Shown: positions 37,579 through 46,632 of the stretch, in pieces
Position numbering within the stretch: the first letter of the stretch is position 1
How the letters are laid out: each line of letters begins with the position of its first letter
DNA from: Prevotella sp.
GTDB taxonomy: Bacteria; Bacteroidota; Bacteroidia; Bacteroidales; Dysgonomonadaceae
Length of the DNA: 58,709 bases
Direction of reading: 5' to 3'
NCBI GenBank assembly: GCA_031285625.1
Contig: JAITVV010000058.1
Location: forward strand, 1-58,709
The notes under the pieces: generated by a model
The model's input: only the letters and a program-made list of their open reading frames with translations
Databases searched by the model: none
Told to the model about the DNA's origin: nothing
Translations under genes and position numbers: made by a program

Positions 37579-37923
37579 ATGTGGATAATGGTAAAAAATA
37601 AGAAGATATTATTCATTTTATTGTTTATGGGACTCTCTTTATCAGCTAGTTCTGGTAATTTGGACTTTCCATCAAACAGTTTTCCTATTGCCGACCAGCA
37701 GCAAGACAAATCAATGACATTGGAAGTAATGATAAATAATACAACTAAGATCATTATGGAGAATGTTCCATTAACAGGTTATCTGGAGGTATACAGTATC
37801 TTGGGCGTGAGGGTTACAAATGTTAACTTGAAAACATGTATGGGCGGATGTTCCATCGATTTACCCAAAGGTATATATATACTTAAGGCAGGTAAGGTTG
37901 CTCAGAAAATAATTGTACGATAA
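37579..37923 (+). CDS. Short secreted protein with T9SS-tail-like C-terminus
   Basis: A 114-residue protein with a signal peptide (ILFILLFMGLSLSASSG) and a domain whose end, LEVYSILGVRVTNVNLK...IDLPKGIYILKAGKVAQKIIV, resembles the type A sorting domain of the type IX secretion system. There is almost no passenger (about 35 residues). A CMGGC pair lies inside the domain. A -7 box TATATTTG (37559-37566) lies just upstream; the start may be 37579 or 37588. A terminator hairpin follows. Confidence 0.6.
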   Translation: MWIMVKNKKILFILLFMGLSLSASSGNLDFPSNSFPIADQQQDKSMTLEVMINNTTKIIMENVPLTGYLEVYSILGVRVTNVNLKTCMGGCSIDLPKGIYILKAGKVAQKIIVR

Positions 37924-37944
37924 AAACATAATTTATATAATATT

Positions 37945-37977
37945 AAAGCAATAAGATTCTCTCTTATTGCTTTTTTT
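37945..37977. terminator. Terminator between the secreted protein and HhH gene
   Basis: AAAGCAATAAGA (37945-37956) and TCTTATTGCTTT (37962-37973) pair perfectly over 12 bases with a TTCTC loop and a following T-run. The HhH stop codon begins within the T-run, so it serves genes on both strands. Confidence 0.8.
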
Positions 37978-38653
37978 ATTCGAAAGAAATATAGGGTGTC
38001 AGCCTCCTTATGTCATTATCAGTAAATTCATCCAGAAGTGACAACCTGTTCATAGACTCTATATTTCCTTTTCTATCTCTGATATCTTCAATTATCTTCG
38101 CTTGCTTATAACTGATATAAGGATGCTTATTGAGCTCTTCGAAGGTTGCTGAATTCACTCTGATCTTCTTCGTTTTAGGTACTATTGTCAGATAAGGGAG
38201 AATCTTATCATACAAATAGTCATCCATCCCCCACACTTCTTTTATCTGATCGAGATTGGAATAGCCGCCAAGCAAATTATTGTATTTGACAATCCGGTTA
38301 GCAAAACCGCTTCCTATTCCCGGTATTTTCTTTAGTTCGGTAGTGTCAGAACTGTTTAGCTCTATTGTTTCTCCTTCCTTTAGTTTTTCCTGAGGTGTGT
38401 ATCTCGGATAGTTATAGTTATTTGTTTCGTCTTTATATATTCTACCCTCGTATGGGGTAGTTTCCAGCGTGTCTTTTTCTTTTAGATTTATTAGGAATGT
38501 TTCGAACTCCTTATCTACAGGTATGTCTTGTCGCTGATTTTTATCAGGTGAAGTAAGAATATATACTCCTCCGGCAATGACTATAAGTATAAGCAATAAG
38601 ATGATAGCAATCCTATCACCCCTTTGTATATACAGATAGTCTTTCCAGTTCAT
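37976..38653 (-). CDS. Helix-hairpin-helix (ComEA-like) membrane-anchored protein
   Basis: A 225-residue protein with an N-terminal membrane helix (IAIILLLILIVIAGGVYIL) and two or three HhH motifs in the C-terminal half: LKKIPGIGSGFANRIVKYNNLLGG, RVNSATFEELNKHPYISYKQAKIIEDIRD. ComEA-like proteins bind DNA outside the membrane during uptake, but HhH proteins have other roles. It is divergent from nothing; it follows marC by six bases on the minus strand, so both may share a transcript. Confidence 0.78.
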   Translation of the reverse strand: MNWKDYLYIQRGDRIAIILLLILIVIAGGVYILTSPDKNQRQDIPVDKEFETFLINLKEKDTLETTPYEGRIYKDETNNYNYPRYTPQEKLKEGETIELNSSDTTELKKIPGIGSGFANRIVKYNNLLGGYSNLDQIKEVWGMDDYLYDKILPYLTIVPKTKKIRVNSATFEELNKHPYISYKQAKIIEDIRDRKGNIESMNRLSLLDEFTDNDIRRLTPYISFE

Positions 38654-38659
38654 GTATTC

Positions 38660-39256
38660 TTAATTGCTAAGACTGGCGATCAGTGCATTGATGTTTGAGG
38701 TAAACAGCTTTACGGATATAGCCATTACGATAACCCCAAAGAACTTACGCAGAACATATACGCCTCCGATACCCAATAGTTTCTCTACTACATTCAGGTA
38801 TTTGAGTACAAGGAATACAATTATCATATTGAGGAATAAGGCTATGATGATATTAGACACATCATATTCGGCACGCATGGATAACAACACGGTGAAAGTC
38901 CCTGGACCTGCAATCAGCGGAAATACAATAGGAACAAGAGTTTTCGATCCTCCGGGAGCATCGTTCTTAAATATTTCGACACCGAATATCATTTCTATGG
39001 ATATAATGAAGATAACCAATGCTCCTGCTACAGCAAATGATGATACATCCACATTAAACATGTTCAGCACCCATTTACCAACAAAGAGGAAAGCTGTCAT
39101 TATGATAAACGAATAGATTGCAGCCTGCATAGGATTCACATCTCTACCCTCTCCTTTGAAACCAAGAAAAATAGGGATTGATCCGGAAACGTCTATCAAA
39201 ACAAAAAGGACAACAAATGCACTGAGTATTTGTGTCAAACTGATGTCTAATCCCAT
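38660..39256 (-). CDS. MarC-family integral membrane protein
   Basis: A 198-residue protein with six hydrophobic segments. Family landmarks are DVSGSIPIFLGF near residue 22, the FPLIAGPGTFTVLLSM segment, and VLRKFFGVIVMAISVKLFTSNI at the end. MarC proteins are of unknown function despite the name. A -7 box TACCTTTG (minus strand, 39281-39288) lies upstream. A 24-base repeat begins 18 bases beyond it at 39307. Confidence 0.85.
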   Translation of the reverse strand: MGLDISLTQILSAFVVLFVLIDVSGSIPIFLGFKGEGRDVNPMQAAIYSFIIMTAFLFVGKWVLNMFNVDVSSFAVAGALVIFIISIEMIFGVEIFKNDAPGGSKTLVPIVFPLIAGPGTFTVLLSMRAEYDVSNIIIALFLNMIIVFLVLKYLNVVEKLLGIGGVYVLRKFFGVIVMAISVKLFTSNINALIASLSN

Positions 39257-39306
39257 AATATTTACTTTTTTTAAGAATTACAAAGGTAAGTAATTTTACT
39301 TATGAA

Positions 39307-39330
39307 AAAAGTTGATTTATAACATAAAAA
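39307..39330. repeat. 24-base direct repeat, left copy
   Basis: Identical to 40431-40454 over 24 bases in the same orientation (core GTTGATTTATAACAT with flanking A-runs). The left copy sits 18 bases from the marC -7 box. The two copies bracket the RelA/SpoT-like gene. Confidence 0.85.
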
Positions 39331-39342
39331 AGGGTTTTAACA

Positions 39343-40236
39343 TCATCTTAGCAGATTGATATTTTCAAATTTTGTTTTAAGATTACCGGGTGTGAGTTTC
39401 AAAAGCTTTTCGTCCACAATAAACAGATAATTACATAGGAAGACAATATTATCGAATGTAATTTCCATATCCATGTCGTTAGCTATTATATGTGTTATTA
39501 TGCTATTGCGATCTATCTCATACAGCTGTTTGCTTACATCATTATTTTCATCCAATATCTTTATTATATCAGGGGATAGTCCACCAATCTCAAATCTTAA
39601 GCGGAACTTGTTGCGAAGCATGCCTGTCCAGTTTTTATTCTTATAATGTTGCTGCGCTATATCTTCAAATAGCATAAACAAAGTTCGGTCGCTCGTTTCC
39701 AGTGTAGCGTGTATACCATTTAATAGCCGCGATTCCTCATCGAGTGTACTCCATTCATTTTTACATTTGTACCGTAGTGTATGATCTATCTCATGCCATC
39801 CCTCCGATAATGTGGTCCTTATTTGTATTTCAAATGTGGAATCTATATATTGGAAACTACTGCTATACTCATCTTTCCATGCATTGAATTCTGCCAGATA
39901 ATCACCTTGCATACGACATACCAGATTAATTCGCACAGGATTAAACTGGTTTTGCTCAGGGTAATCGTGTTCCATACTTATTACATCAAAAATAGTGGTG
40001 AAATAATCGATCAGTACATCGATATCCTCACTAAAATAGGTCATTACACGTACTCCAATAATATCCTGAATCAGCTTTCCGTTTGTTTTATAACCTTTTC
40101 GTTCTATCTTTTCTTCTATAGATTCTTTCTCTTTGATTCTTGAATAAATACGGTATAGAAGCCCTGTGCGACCTAATTTATTTTCAATATACTCTTTTAT
40201 ATTATGCTCTATCAGAATCAATCCATTGTATATCAT
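39343..40236 (-). CDS. RelA/SpoT-like nucleotidyltransferase-domain protein
   Basis: A 297-residue protein with a synthetase-like core. Basic SRIKEKESIEEKIERKGY (near 32-49) precedes DIIGVRV (58-64), and EIQIRT (136-141) plus SEGWHEIDH follow. These match small alarmone synthetases. The G-loop that normally reads Gly-Tyr-x-Ser-x-His-x3-V is here QFNPVRINLVCRM (97-109), without the Tyr and His that contact the base. It therefore may not make (p)ppGpp. A helical C-terminus of about 100 residues follows. Bracketed by 24-base direct repeats. Confidence 0.78.
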   Translation of the reverse strand: MIYNGLILIEHNIKEYIENKLGRTGLLYRIYSRIKEKESIEEKIERKGYKTNGKLIQDIIGVRVMTYFSEDIDVLIDYFTTIFDVISMEHDYPEQNQFNPVRINLVCRMQGDYLAEFNAWKDEYSSSFQYIDSTFEIQIRTTLSEGWHEIDHTLRYKCKNEWSTLDEESRLLNGIHATLETSDRTLFMLFEDIAQQHYKNKNWTGMLRNKFRLRFEIGGLSPDIIKILDENNDVSKQLYEIDRNSIITHIIANDMDMEITFDNIVFLCNYLFIVDEKLLKLTPGNLKTKFENINLLR

Positions 40237-40430
40237 ACCAGTTTTAATATTAGTTTTCTTGAATTTTTAGATTATAAAACATCAAATTAACGGAGAGGGA
40301 GTCGTCGGTATTTTGAATCAGAATCATATTTTATGATTTGATAATGAATTGCATCATCGGCTAACAAAAATTATTAGAAATCACACATAATTGCTAACGA
40401 CAATTAAAATACGGCAATCCAGTTTCATAT

Positions 40431-40454
40431 AAAAGTTGATTTATAACATAAAAA
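40431..40454. repeat. 24-base direct repeat, right copy
   Basis: Identical to 39307-39330. It ends seven bases before the nadE -7 box TATGTTTG (40462-40469). A 7-base palindrome AATCATA/TATGATT with a 3-base loop (40322-40338) lies between it and the RelA/SpoT-like start. Confidence 0.85.
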
Positions 40455-40461
40455 TCTTTCG

Positions 40462-40469
40462 TATGTTTG
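40462..40469 (+). promoter_or_regulatory. -7 promoter box of nadE
   Basis: TATGTTTG matches TAnnTTTG and lies 16 bases before the nadE ATG. The 24-base repeat supplies the sequence immediately upstream. Confidence 0.5.
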
Positions 40470-40485
40470 TAAAAATAATAATCAG

Positions 40486-42486
40486 ATGAATAATTATGGA
40501 TTTGTGAGGGTGGCTGCCGCCTCACCTGCACTGAAGGTCGCAGATTGCGATTATAATACTACCGAAATAATAAAGATTATAAATAAAGCAGAGGATGATG
40601 GAATTTCAGCAATTGTATTTCCTGAACTATCTATAACTGCTTATACTTGCGGAGATCTATTTTTGCAGGATATTCTTTTGGAAGAGGCGCAAAAATCATT
40701 GAAGAAAATATGTGAAGCGACAAGAGGTTTGTCTGTAATTGTTATAGTCGGTCTCCCCGTAAGAGTATCAAGCCGACTTTATAATATGGCAGTAGTGCTA
40801 AGCAACGGAAATATTGAGGGAGCCGTTCCAAAAACCTTTTTGCCTAATTATAATGAGTTTTATGAAAAGCGCTGGTTCTCCTCCTCCGACGAATTAAAGG
40901 AAAAAACTATTCCGTTATGCAATAATAGCCGTGTACCTGTAGGTGTAAACCTTATCTTCAATACACGAAAATTCAATTTTTCGATTGATGTGTGTGAAGA
41001 TTTGTGGACTCCTATCCCTCCATCCAGTATTGCATGCCTGAATGGAGCTGAAATCATCTTTAATCTTTCAGCCAGTAACGAAACAACAGGGAAGCATATT
41101 TACAGAAAAACGCTGGTTAGCCAGCAATCTGCACGTTGTATTTCCGGATATGTATATGCTGCTGCCGCAGGTGGAGAGTCTACAACAGATATTATTTTCT
41201 CAGGGAGTAGCATGATTGCCGAAAATGGATCGATACTTGCAGAAGGAGAGCGTTTTTCGTTTGATAGTAAAGTAACCATTGCCGATATAGATGTAGAGCG
41301 TTTGAGGAATGACAGGATGAAAAATAAGTCATTCTCGCTGTCTGCCTATCCTACAATCAAGGATATTGAGTTTCAGCAAGTACCTGTTTATATTTATACT
41401 AATTCTTTAAAAAAATCATCTTCCGGAGTGTTTGGGAAGAAGAGTGGTAAGGAAGAGGAAGAAGAATTCATCCTAGACCGCTACGTCTCTCCCACTCCGT
41501 TTGTACCTGCCAATGATAATACATTGAATGACCGTTGTGGTGAAATATTCTCTATACAGGTAAGTGGCTTAGCCAAAAGAATGTTGCATACAAATATTCA
41601 AAAAGCCGTGATCGGTGTTTCAGGTGGATTGGATTCTACGCTGGCGCTGCTTGTATTGATAAAGACTTTCGATAAACTGAATCTACCACACGAAAATATT
41701 ATTGGTATTACAATGCCGGGATTCGGAACAACAGACCGGACATATACAAATGCCATAAAATTGATGGAATCATTGGGCGTGACAATAAAAGAAATATCTA
41801 TTAAGGATGCTGTTATTCAGCATTTCAAAGATATAGAACATGATGTGAATATACATGATGTAACCTATGAGAATTCGCAGGCCCGTGAACGTACCCAGAT
41901 ATTGATGGATTATGCTAATAAAGTAAACGGCCTTGTTATAGGTACAGGCGATCTGTCAGAATTGGCTCTGGGTTGGTGCACATACAATGGAGACCATATG
42001 TCGATGTATGCTGTAAATACAGGTGTGCCCAAAACACTGGTTCGTACACTCGTTAGCTGGATTGCCAATACGCATATGGATGATAATGCGAAAGCCGTTC
42101 TGATGGATGTTGTAGATACTCCTGTCAGTCCGGAGTTATTACCTGCCGATAAAGACGGAAAGATAGCCCAGAAAACAGAAGATGTGGTAGGTCCATATAT
42201 TTTACATGATTTCTTCCTGTATTATGTTTTACGTTTTGGTTTCTCCCCTGCTAAAATATATTTTCTAGCTAAACATGCCTTTAATGGAGAATATACGAAT
42301 GAAGAAATATTGAAATGGTTGAGAACTTTCATCTGGCGATTCTTCTCACAACAATTCAAACGTTCATGTCTGCCGGATGGCCCTAAGGTGGGTTCTGTAA
42401 ATTTATCCCCTCGTGGAGACTGGCGTATGCCAAGTGATGCTTCGGTGAGTTTATGGATAAAAGAGTTGAAAACATTAGAAGCTTAA
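40486..42486 (+). CDS. nadE: Glutamine-dependent NAD+ synthetase
   Basis: A 666-residue two-domain enzyme. The N-terminal nitrilase-like glutaminase has the E47-K116-C170 triad (FPELSITAYT, PKTFLPNYNEFYEKRWF, DVCEDLW). The C-terminal synthetase domain has the P-loop-like VSGGLDSTLAL, then GTGDLSELALGWCTYNGDHMSMY. It amidates nicotinate adenine dinucleotide to NAD+ with ATP, using ammonia from glutamine through a tunnel. It is monocistronic, ending in a hairpin. Confidence 0.96.
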   Translation: MNNYGFVRVAAASPALKVADCDYNTTEIIKIINKAEDDGISAIVFPELSITAYTCGDLFLQDILLEEAQKSLKKICEATRGLSVIVIVGLPVRVSSRLYNMAVVLSNGNIEGAVPKTFLPNYNEFYEKRWFSSSDELKEKTIPLCNNSRVPVGVNLIFNTRKFNFSIDVCEDLWTPIPPSSIACLNGAEIIFNLSASNETTGKHIYRKTLVSQQSARCISGYVYAAAAGGESTTDIIFSGSSMIAENGSILAEGERFSFDSKVTIADIDVERLRNDRMKNKSFSLSAYPTIKDIEFQQVPVYIYTNSLKKSSSGVFGKKSGKEEEEEFILDRYVSPTPFVPANDNTLNDRCGEIFSIQVSGLAKRMLHTNIQKAVIGVSGGLDSTLALLVLIKTFDKLNLPHENIIGITMPGFGTTDRTYTNAIKLMESLGVTIKEISIKDAVIQHFKDIEHDVNIHDVTYENSQARERTQILMDYANKVNGLVIGTGDLSELALGWCTYNGDHMSMYAVNTGVPKTLVRTLVSWIANTHMDDNAKAVLMDVVDTPVSPELLPADKDGKIAQKTEDVVGPYILHDFFLYYVLRFGFSPAKIYFLAKHAFNGEYTNEEILKWLRTFIWRFFSQQFKRSCLPDGPKVGSVNLSPRGDWRMPSDASVSLWIKELKTLEA

Positions 42487-42489
42487 TAT

Positions 42490-42513
42490 AAAGGGTGCTA
42501 AGAAGCACCCTTT
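42490..42513. terminator. Bidirectional terminator between nadE and the MFS gene
   Basis: AAAGGGTGCT (42490-42499), AAGA, AGCACCCTTT (42504-42513) form a perfect 10-base stem, with T-rich sequence after it. The stop codons of both convergent genes lie at its edges. Confidence 0.85.
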
Positions 42514-43736
42514 TCTTTTATACCTTTAGTCGTATATCCTAACCTTGTTATAGCCGGTACAAAAAATGCAATTAATCCTACTGCAAAAGTCGCAACCCCT
42601 GCAACTATAAAAGCATTTAATAAACCTATTCTCTCTGCAATAAAACCAGTAGCGAGCAGTCCCGGAATAGTAGGCATCAGGCTGATACTATCATAAATAG
42701 AAAATACCCTTCCCAAGGCAGCCGGATCTATTTTAGTTTGTAGTATTACAATAAATGAACTCCAGTAAATAGAACCGGAAACACCTCCGATTGTGGTCAA
42801 TATTACAAACATAATAAATGCGTTAGAAGATAATATGCCGGACAACCAGAATGTCAACCCCAGTATAATAGTCATTAGGTTAATAACTAATACTTTATTT
42901 ACTGTCTTCATAAATTTAATACTGACGATAGCTCCTCCTAACAACATACCGATACCCCATGCTACCTCAACGAGTCCCATATCAAAGGTCGTTCCGTTAA
43001 AGTGATTTAGTGTCATTAGAGGAAACAGTGCAGCTACAGGCACCATAAAGAATGTTACAACAATTACACATACCAGAAGGTAAGAAAGTCCTTTATCAAT
43101 AAATAGGTGTCTGATACCTTCTTTTATTTCAAGCCATACATTAGGTTTCTGACCTTCCTCTTTCTTCGGGTTAGGAATTGATACAAACAACAATGAAGTA
43201 CAAGCTATTGCAGCTCCTGCTACATCCATCAGCATTACATACGTCATGTCGAATAATGATATAAATACAGCACCTAAGGCGGGACCTGCAATATTACTTA
43301 CCGATTGTATGATCTGGTTTATTCCGGCTATGCGCATCAGTTCGCTTTCGGGTGCCAATAACGGGACGGACGCCTGCATGGCAGGAGTGTGAAAAGCAGT
43401 CCCTGCTGAGCGTAGAGCTAAAAGGGTATATATTTCCCATATTTCAATTCTGTCTAACCAGAATAAAATAGCCAAGCCCGCCGAACATAATGCGACGAAA
43501 CTATCAGCAAGGATCATTGTGCGCCGCCGGTCCCATCTGTCTACAAATACTCCGGTAAATAAACCTAATACAATAAAAGGCATGAGGGTAGCCAACATAG
43601 CTGTTGCCAGAACTTCTGCCGAACCGGTTTTCATACTAAGCCAGAATACTACGGCAAAACCGACAAGGGAACTGCTGAGCATTGAGAAAAACTGCCCAGA
43701 CCATATAATAGCGAATGTTCTTTTCCAATTAGTCAT
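42498..43736 (-). CDS. Major facilitator superfamily transporter
   Basis: A 412-residue protein with about 12 membrane helices. The GLFTGVFVDRWDRRRTMI loop between helices 2 and 3 has the G-x3-D-R-x-G-R-R-like MFS motif A. It resembles the enterobactin exporter EntS or macrolide efflux subfamily (MFS_3) in its N-terminal FAIIWSGQFFSMLSSSLVGFAVVFWL. The start at 43736 (MTNWKR) is favoured over a codon ten residues upstream. The substrate is unknown. Confidence 0.87.
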   Translation of the reverse strand: MTNWKRTFAIIWSGQFFSMLSSSLVGFAVVFWLSMKTGSAEVLATAMLATLMPFIVLGLFTGVFVDRWDRRRTMILADSFVALCSAGLAILFWLDRIEIWEIYTLLALRSAGTAFHTPAMQASVPLLAPESELMRIAGINQIIQSVSNIAGPALGAVFISLFDMTYVMLMDVAGAAIACTSLLFVSIPNPKKEEGQKPNVWLEIKEGIRHLFIDKGLSYLLVCVIVVTFFMVPVAALFPLMTLNHFNGTTFDMGLVEVAWGIGMLLGGAIVSIKFMKTVNKVLVINLMTIILGLTFWLSGILSSNAFIMFVILTTIGGVSGSIYWSSFIVILQTKIDPAALGRVFSIYDSISLMPTIPGLLATGFIAERIGLLNAFIVAGVATFAVGLIAFFVPAITRLGYTTKGIKEKGAS

Positions 43737-43987
43737 AATTATCTCTGCGAAGGGATAAATTAACAAATCAATAATGAATTAATGATTCGTGTTGATAAAA
43801 CAAATATGTATACAAATAGATTTACCTTAAATGGAATTTTAAGGATTTTAAGGGACTTTGATACTGGTGTCGCCCCTCAGTGAAACAGAATGGTATAGCT
43901 TCTAAATCTCATAGTGAGTGCAAAGATATTCAAATTAAAGGAAATATTGAGATTTAATGTTTGTTTTCTTTTTATATTAAGTATTTA

Positions 43988-44103
43988 TTGGCACATTTTT
44001 ACTCCATTCTTGTCATCCTGAGGGACGAAGGATCTCTTCTCTTTTATCCTTGATAAATGAGGCGGGATGCTTCCTGTCGTCAGCATGACAAAAATGTGTC
44101 AAC
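43988..44103. repeat. Long imperfect inverted repeat (REP-like element)
   Basis: TTGGCACATTTTT (43988-44000) pairs with AAAAATGTGTCAA near 44090-44102, and TTGTCATCCTGA (44010-44021) pairs with TCAGCATGACAA (44080-44091). The GTCATCCTGAGGGACGAAGGATC phrase is like repetitive extragenic palindromes seen in many Bacteroidota genomes. It lies in the 711-base gap 43737-44447, which otherwise contains the element at 44194 and a second -7 box TAAATTTG (44391-44398); no gene is seen there. Confidence 0.65.
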
Positions 44104-44193
44104 GAATAATTGTATAACTTATTTTCAATCTGTGCTTAATACACTAATATTAAGTCGTTATATTTATCTTATTAAAAGAGTTCTTTGAGAATA

Positions 44194-44245
44194 AAAAGTA
44201 ACAAATAAAAAAAGGCTGAAAACTGTTACTTTTGTCACCTTTTCA
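44194..44245 (+). promoter_or_regulatory. Copy 4 of recurring element, upstream of the DUF5063 operon
   Basis: AAAAGTAACA (44194-44203) and TGTTACTTTT (44224-44233) are perfect inverted arms with a 20-base spacer, as at 35601. The right arm contains -7 box TACTTTTG (44227-44234) and is followed by the second unit TGTCACCTT. The next gene starts 200 bases further on, so this is either a distal promoter or a stand-alone site. Confidence 0.45.
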
Positions 44246-44447
44246 CGCAAACACGCTGTAAACAAATGATTTGCATTTTCATTATTTGTAACCTTTTATC
44301 AAGAGAGGTGATAGAACCCAGATATTATAGCAAATATCCAATTAATAATTAAAATATCTTATCCCTTTTCTTAGTTAACAAATAATAGGCTAAATTTGTT
44401 ATCTAAAATAGTTCTTCCATAAAGGGCTTTAAAATGAAATAATTACA

Positions 44448-45020
44448 ATGACAGACCAGATAAAAGAAATCGTTTATTCGAAAGATGTAATAGAATTTGT
44501 TACAGTAGCAGTGCAATACTGTGCCTACCTTGAAAACTTTGGAGAAACAGAAGAAACAGAGCTGACGGATAAGCTTACAAAGCTATTGCCATTGCTATAC
44601 TTAAAGGCATCACTGGTACCGGAAACAGATACAGTAAACGAAGATGATCCTGAGATAAGCGTGACAGAAGAAGACTATAATTATATAACTTCAAAGCTAT
44701 ATAATGTATATTTAAATAATGATACATACCTTGAGGTATTTCTTCAGGACATGAAATATAGTGAAACACCCATAGCTGCCAGTATAAGTGAAGATTTGGG
44801 AGATATTTATCAGGACTTGAAGAACTTTATAACTATATTTGAACGGGGTATGACAGAAAATATGAATGATGCATTGTATATATGCATGGAAAATTTTAAA
44901 ATGTACTGGGGGCAAAAGCTTGTAAATGTTCTACGGGCGTTGCACTCATTGAAATATGCGGTTGTAAGTGATGAATTTGAAGAAAATTCGGAGCTGGAAG
45001 ATTCAAATGAATTATGGTAA
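44448..45020 (+). CDS. DUF5063 protein
   Basis: A 190-residue acidic helical protein. The start SKDVIEFVTVAVQYCAYLE and the mid-protein ISEDLGDIYQDLKNFITIFERG and the MYWGQKLVNVLRALH block match DUF5063, a Bacteroidota family of unknown function usually encoded directly before an RNase D-like gene, as here. Its end overlaps the exonuclease start by seven bases, suggesting a functional link. No signal peptide is seen. Confidence 0.8.
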   Translation: MTDQIKEIVYSKDVIEFVTVAVQYCAYLENFGETEETELTDKLTKLLPLLYLKASLVPETDTVNEDDPEISVTEEDYNYITSKLYNVYLNNDTYLEVFLQDMKYSETPIAASISEDLGDIYQDLKNFITIFERGMTENMNDALYICMENFKMYWGQKLVNVLRALHSLKYAVVSDEFEENSELEDSNELW

Positions 45021-45613
45021 ATACTATAACAAAGGCAGAATTATCTACTTTTAAACAGGAAACTTTTCCGGGTAGGATAATTGTAATACAAGATGATGCT
45101 GAAGCTGAGAAAGCTTGTGCATATCTTAATAAGTTCGATGCTATTGGTTTTGATACTGAAACGCGTCCGGCTTTTCGCAAGGGTGTATCACATCAGATTG
45201 CACTGATGCAATTATCTACTGATGACACTTGTTTCCTATTCAGGCTAAACCTGATTGGGTTGCCCGATTGCCTTGCCAATATTCTAATCAATCCTGCTAT
45301 AAAAAAGATAGGACTTTCTCTCAAAGATGATTTTTCAGCTATACACAAACGGAAAGCCATTGTTCCCACTAATTTTGTTGAACTCCAGTCCTTTGTCAAA
45401 GATTACGGCATAGAAGATAATGGATTGCAACGGATATATGGCATACTTTTTGGAAAAAGAATATCGAAAGGACAACGCCTGTCAAATTGGGAGCTGGAGG
45501 TACTATCCGATGCACAGAAAATGTATGCGGCACTCGATGCATGGGCCTGTCTCAGAATATTTAACGAATTAAAAAACAAAGAGAAAGTAAAACAAGTTAT
45601 AAATGATAAGTAG
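45014..45613 (+). CDS. RNase D-like 3'-5' exonuclease
   Basis: A 199-residue DEDD-family exonuclease domain. [10 protein letters not shown] supplies the first acidic pair (DxE), [10 protein letters not shown] the second Asp-containing segment, and the final [18 protein letters not shown] the third with Tyr and Asp. Without the C-terminal HRDC domains of true RNase D it is a short, stand-alone version. It overlaps the DUF5063 gene by seven bases. Substrate (RNA or DNA) not clear. Confidence 0.88.
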   Translation: MVNTITKAELSTFKQETFPGRIIVIQDDAEAEKACAYLNKFDAIGFDTETRPAFRKGVSHQIALMQLSTDDTCFLFRLNLIGLPDCLANILINPAIKKIGLSLKDDFSAIHKRKAIVPTNFVELQSFVKDYGIEDNGLQRIYGILFGKRISKGQRLSNWELEVLSDAQKMYAALDAWACLRIFNELKNKEKVKQVINDK

Positions 45614-45660
45614 CTTTCAAAGCTTATAACTTATCACTCACAACTTATAACAGAAAAAAT

Positions 45661-46590
45661 ATGGCATTTATAGATTATTACAGCATATTGGGTGTATCTA
45701 AAACTGCCAGTGGCGATGATATTAAAAAGGCTTACCGAAAACTTGCCCGTAAATATCACCCTGACATTAACCCGAATGATGAAGCAGCAAAACAAAAGTT
45801 TCAGCAGATAAATGAAGCGAATGAAGTTTTGTCTGATCCTGAAAAGCGGAAAAAGTATGATGAGTATGGTGAAAACTGGAAACATGCTGAAGAATACGAA
45901 AAAGCGAAGCAACAACAATCTCAGAATGGAGGATTTGCCGACTTTTCCGGTTTTGGCGGCGGGTTTAGTGGAGGATCATACAGTTTTGACAGTGATGGTG
46001 AAGGAGGATTTTCTGACTTTTTCGAATCACTCTTTGGTGGAAGGAAGTCTTCTTCCGGTTCAGGCAGAGGAAGAACAAGTAGCTTCAGAGGGCAGGATTA
46101 TACCTCGGAGCTGCGCCTTAGTCTTCGCGATGCATACGAGACTCATAAACGTATGCTCACACTTGATGGTAAAAATCTGCGCATAACCATTCCGGCCGGA
46201 GTAGCCGATGGTCAGGTAATTAAGCTCGGAGGGCAAGGTGCACCAGGAAAAAACGGAGGTCCCAACGGAGACTTATATATTACTTTTGTGATCGAAACCG
46301 ATCCTAAATTTAAGAGGGTAGGCGATGATTTGTATACTACTGCTGATCTGAATTTGTATACTGCTGTACTTGGAGGAGAGGAGACCGTTGACACCTTTAC
46401 GGGAAAAGTAAAATTGAAGGTCGCTACCGGAACACAGAACGGAACAAAAGTAAGACTAAAAGGGAAAGGTTTCCCAGTCTATAAACAAGATGGTAAATTT
46501 GGAGACCTGATCATTACTTATGCAATAGAGATTCCAACAAAACTGACTGCTGAGCAGAAGGAATTGTTCGAAAAACTGGCGAAGTCTTAA
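45661..46590 (+). CDS. cbpA: DnaJ-family curved DNA-binding protein (CbpA)
   Basis: A 309-residue J-protein. The J domain (residues 4-68) carries the HPD triad in [10 protein letters not shown], followed by a Gly/Phe-rich segment ([16 protein letters not shown]) and two C-terminal beta domains without the zinc finger of DnaJ. CbpA is a co-chaperone for DnaK and binds curved DNA. It is followed by cbpM, its inhibitor partner, after 42 bases. Confidence 0.93.
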   Translation: MAFIDYYSILGVSKTASGDDIKKAYRKLARKYHPDINPNDEAAKQKFQQINEANEVLSDPEKRKKYDEYGENWKHAEEYEKAKQQQSQNGGFADFSGFGGGFSGGSYSFDSDGEGGFSDFFESLFGGRKSSSGSGRGRTSSFRGQDYTSELRLSLRDAYETHKRMLTLDGKNLRITIPAGVADGQVIKLGGQGAPGKNGGPNGDLYITFVIETDPKFKRVGDDLYTTADLNLYTAVLGGEETVDTFTGKVKLKVATGTQNGTKVRLKGKGFPVYKQDGKFGDLIITYAIEIPTKLTAEQKELFEKLAKS

Positions 46591-46632
46591 TTGAGGTATA
46601 ATAAGCATTAATGTGACAATATTCTATTAGTT

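Noticed and set aside
43737-44447. tRNA or other RNA gene in the 711-base gap
   Set aside because: No cloverleaf or anticodon-stem pattern; the hairpins found belong to the REP-like repeat and the tandem element.
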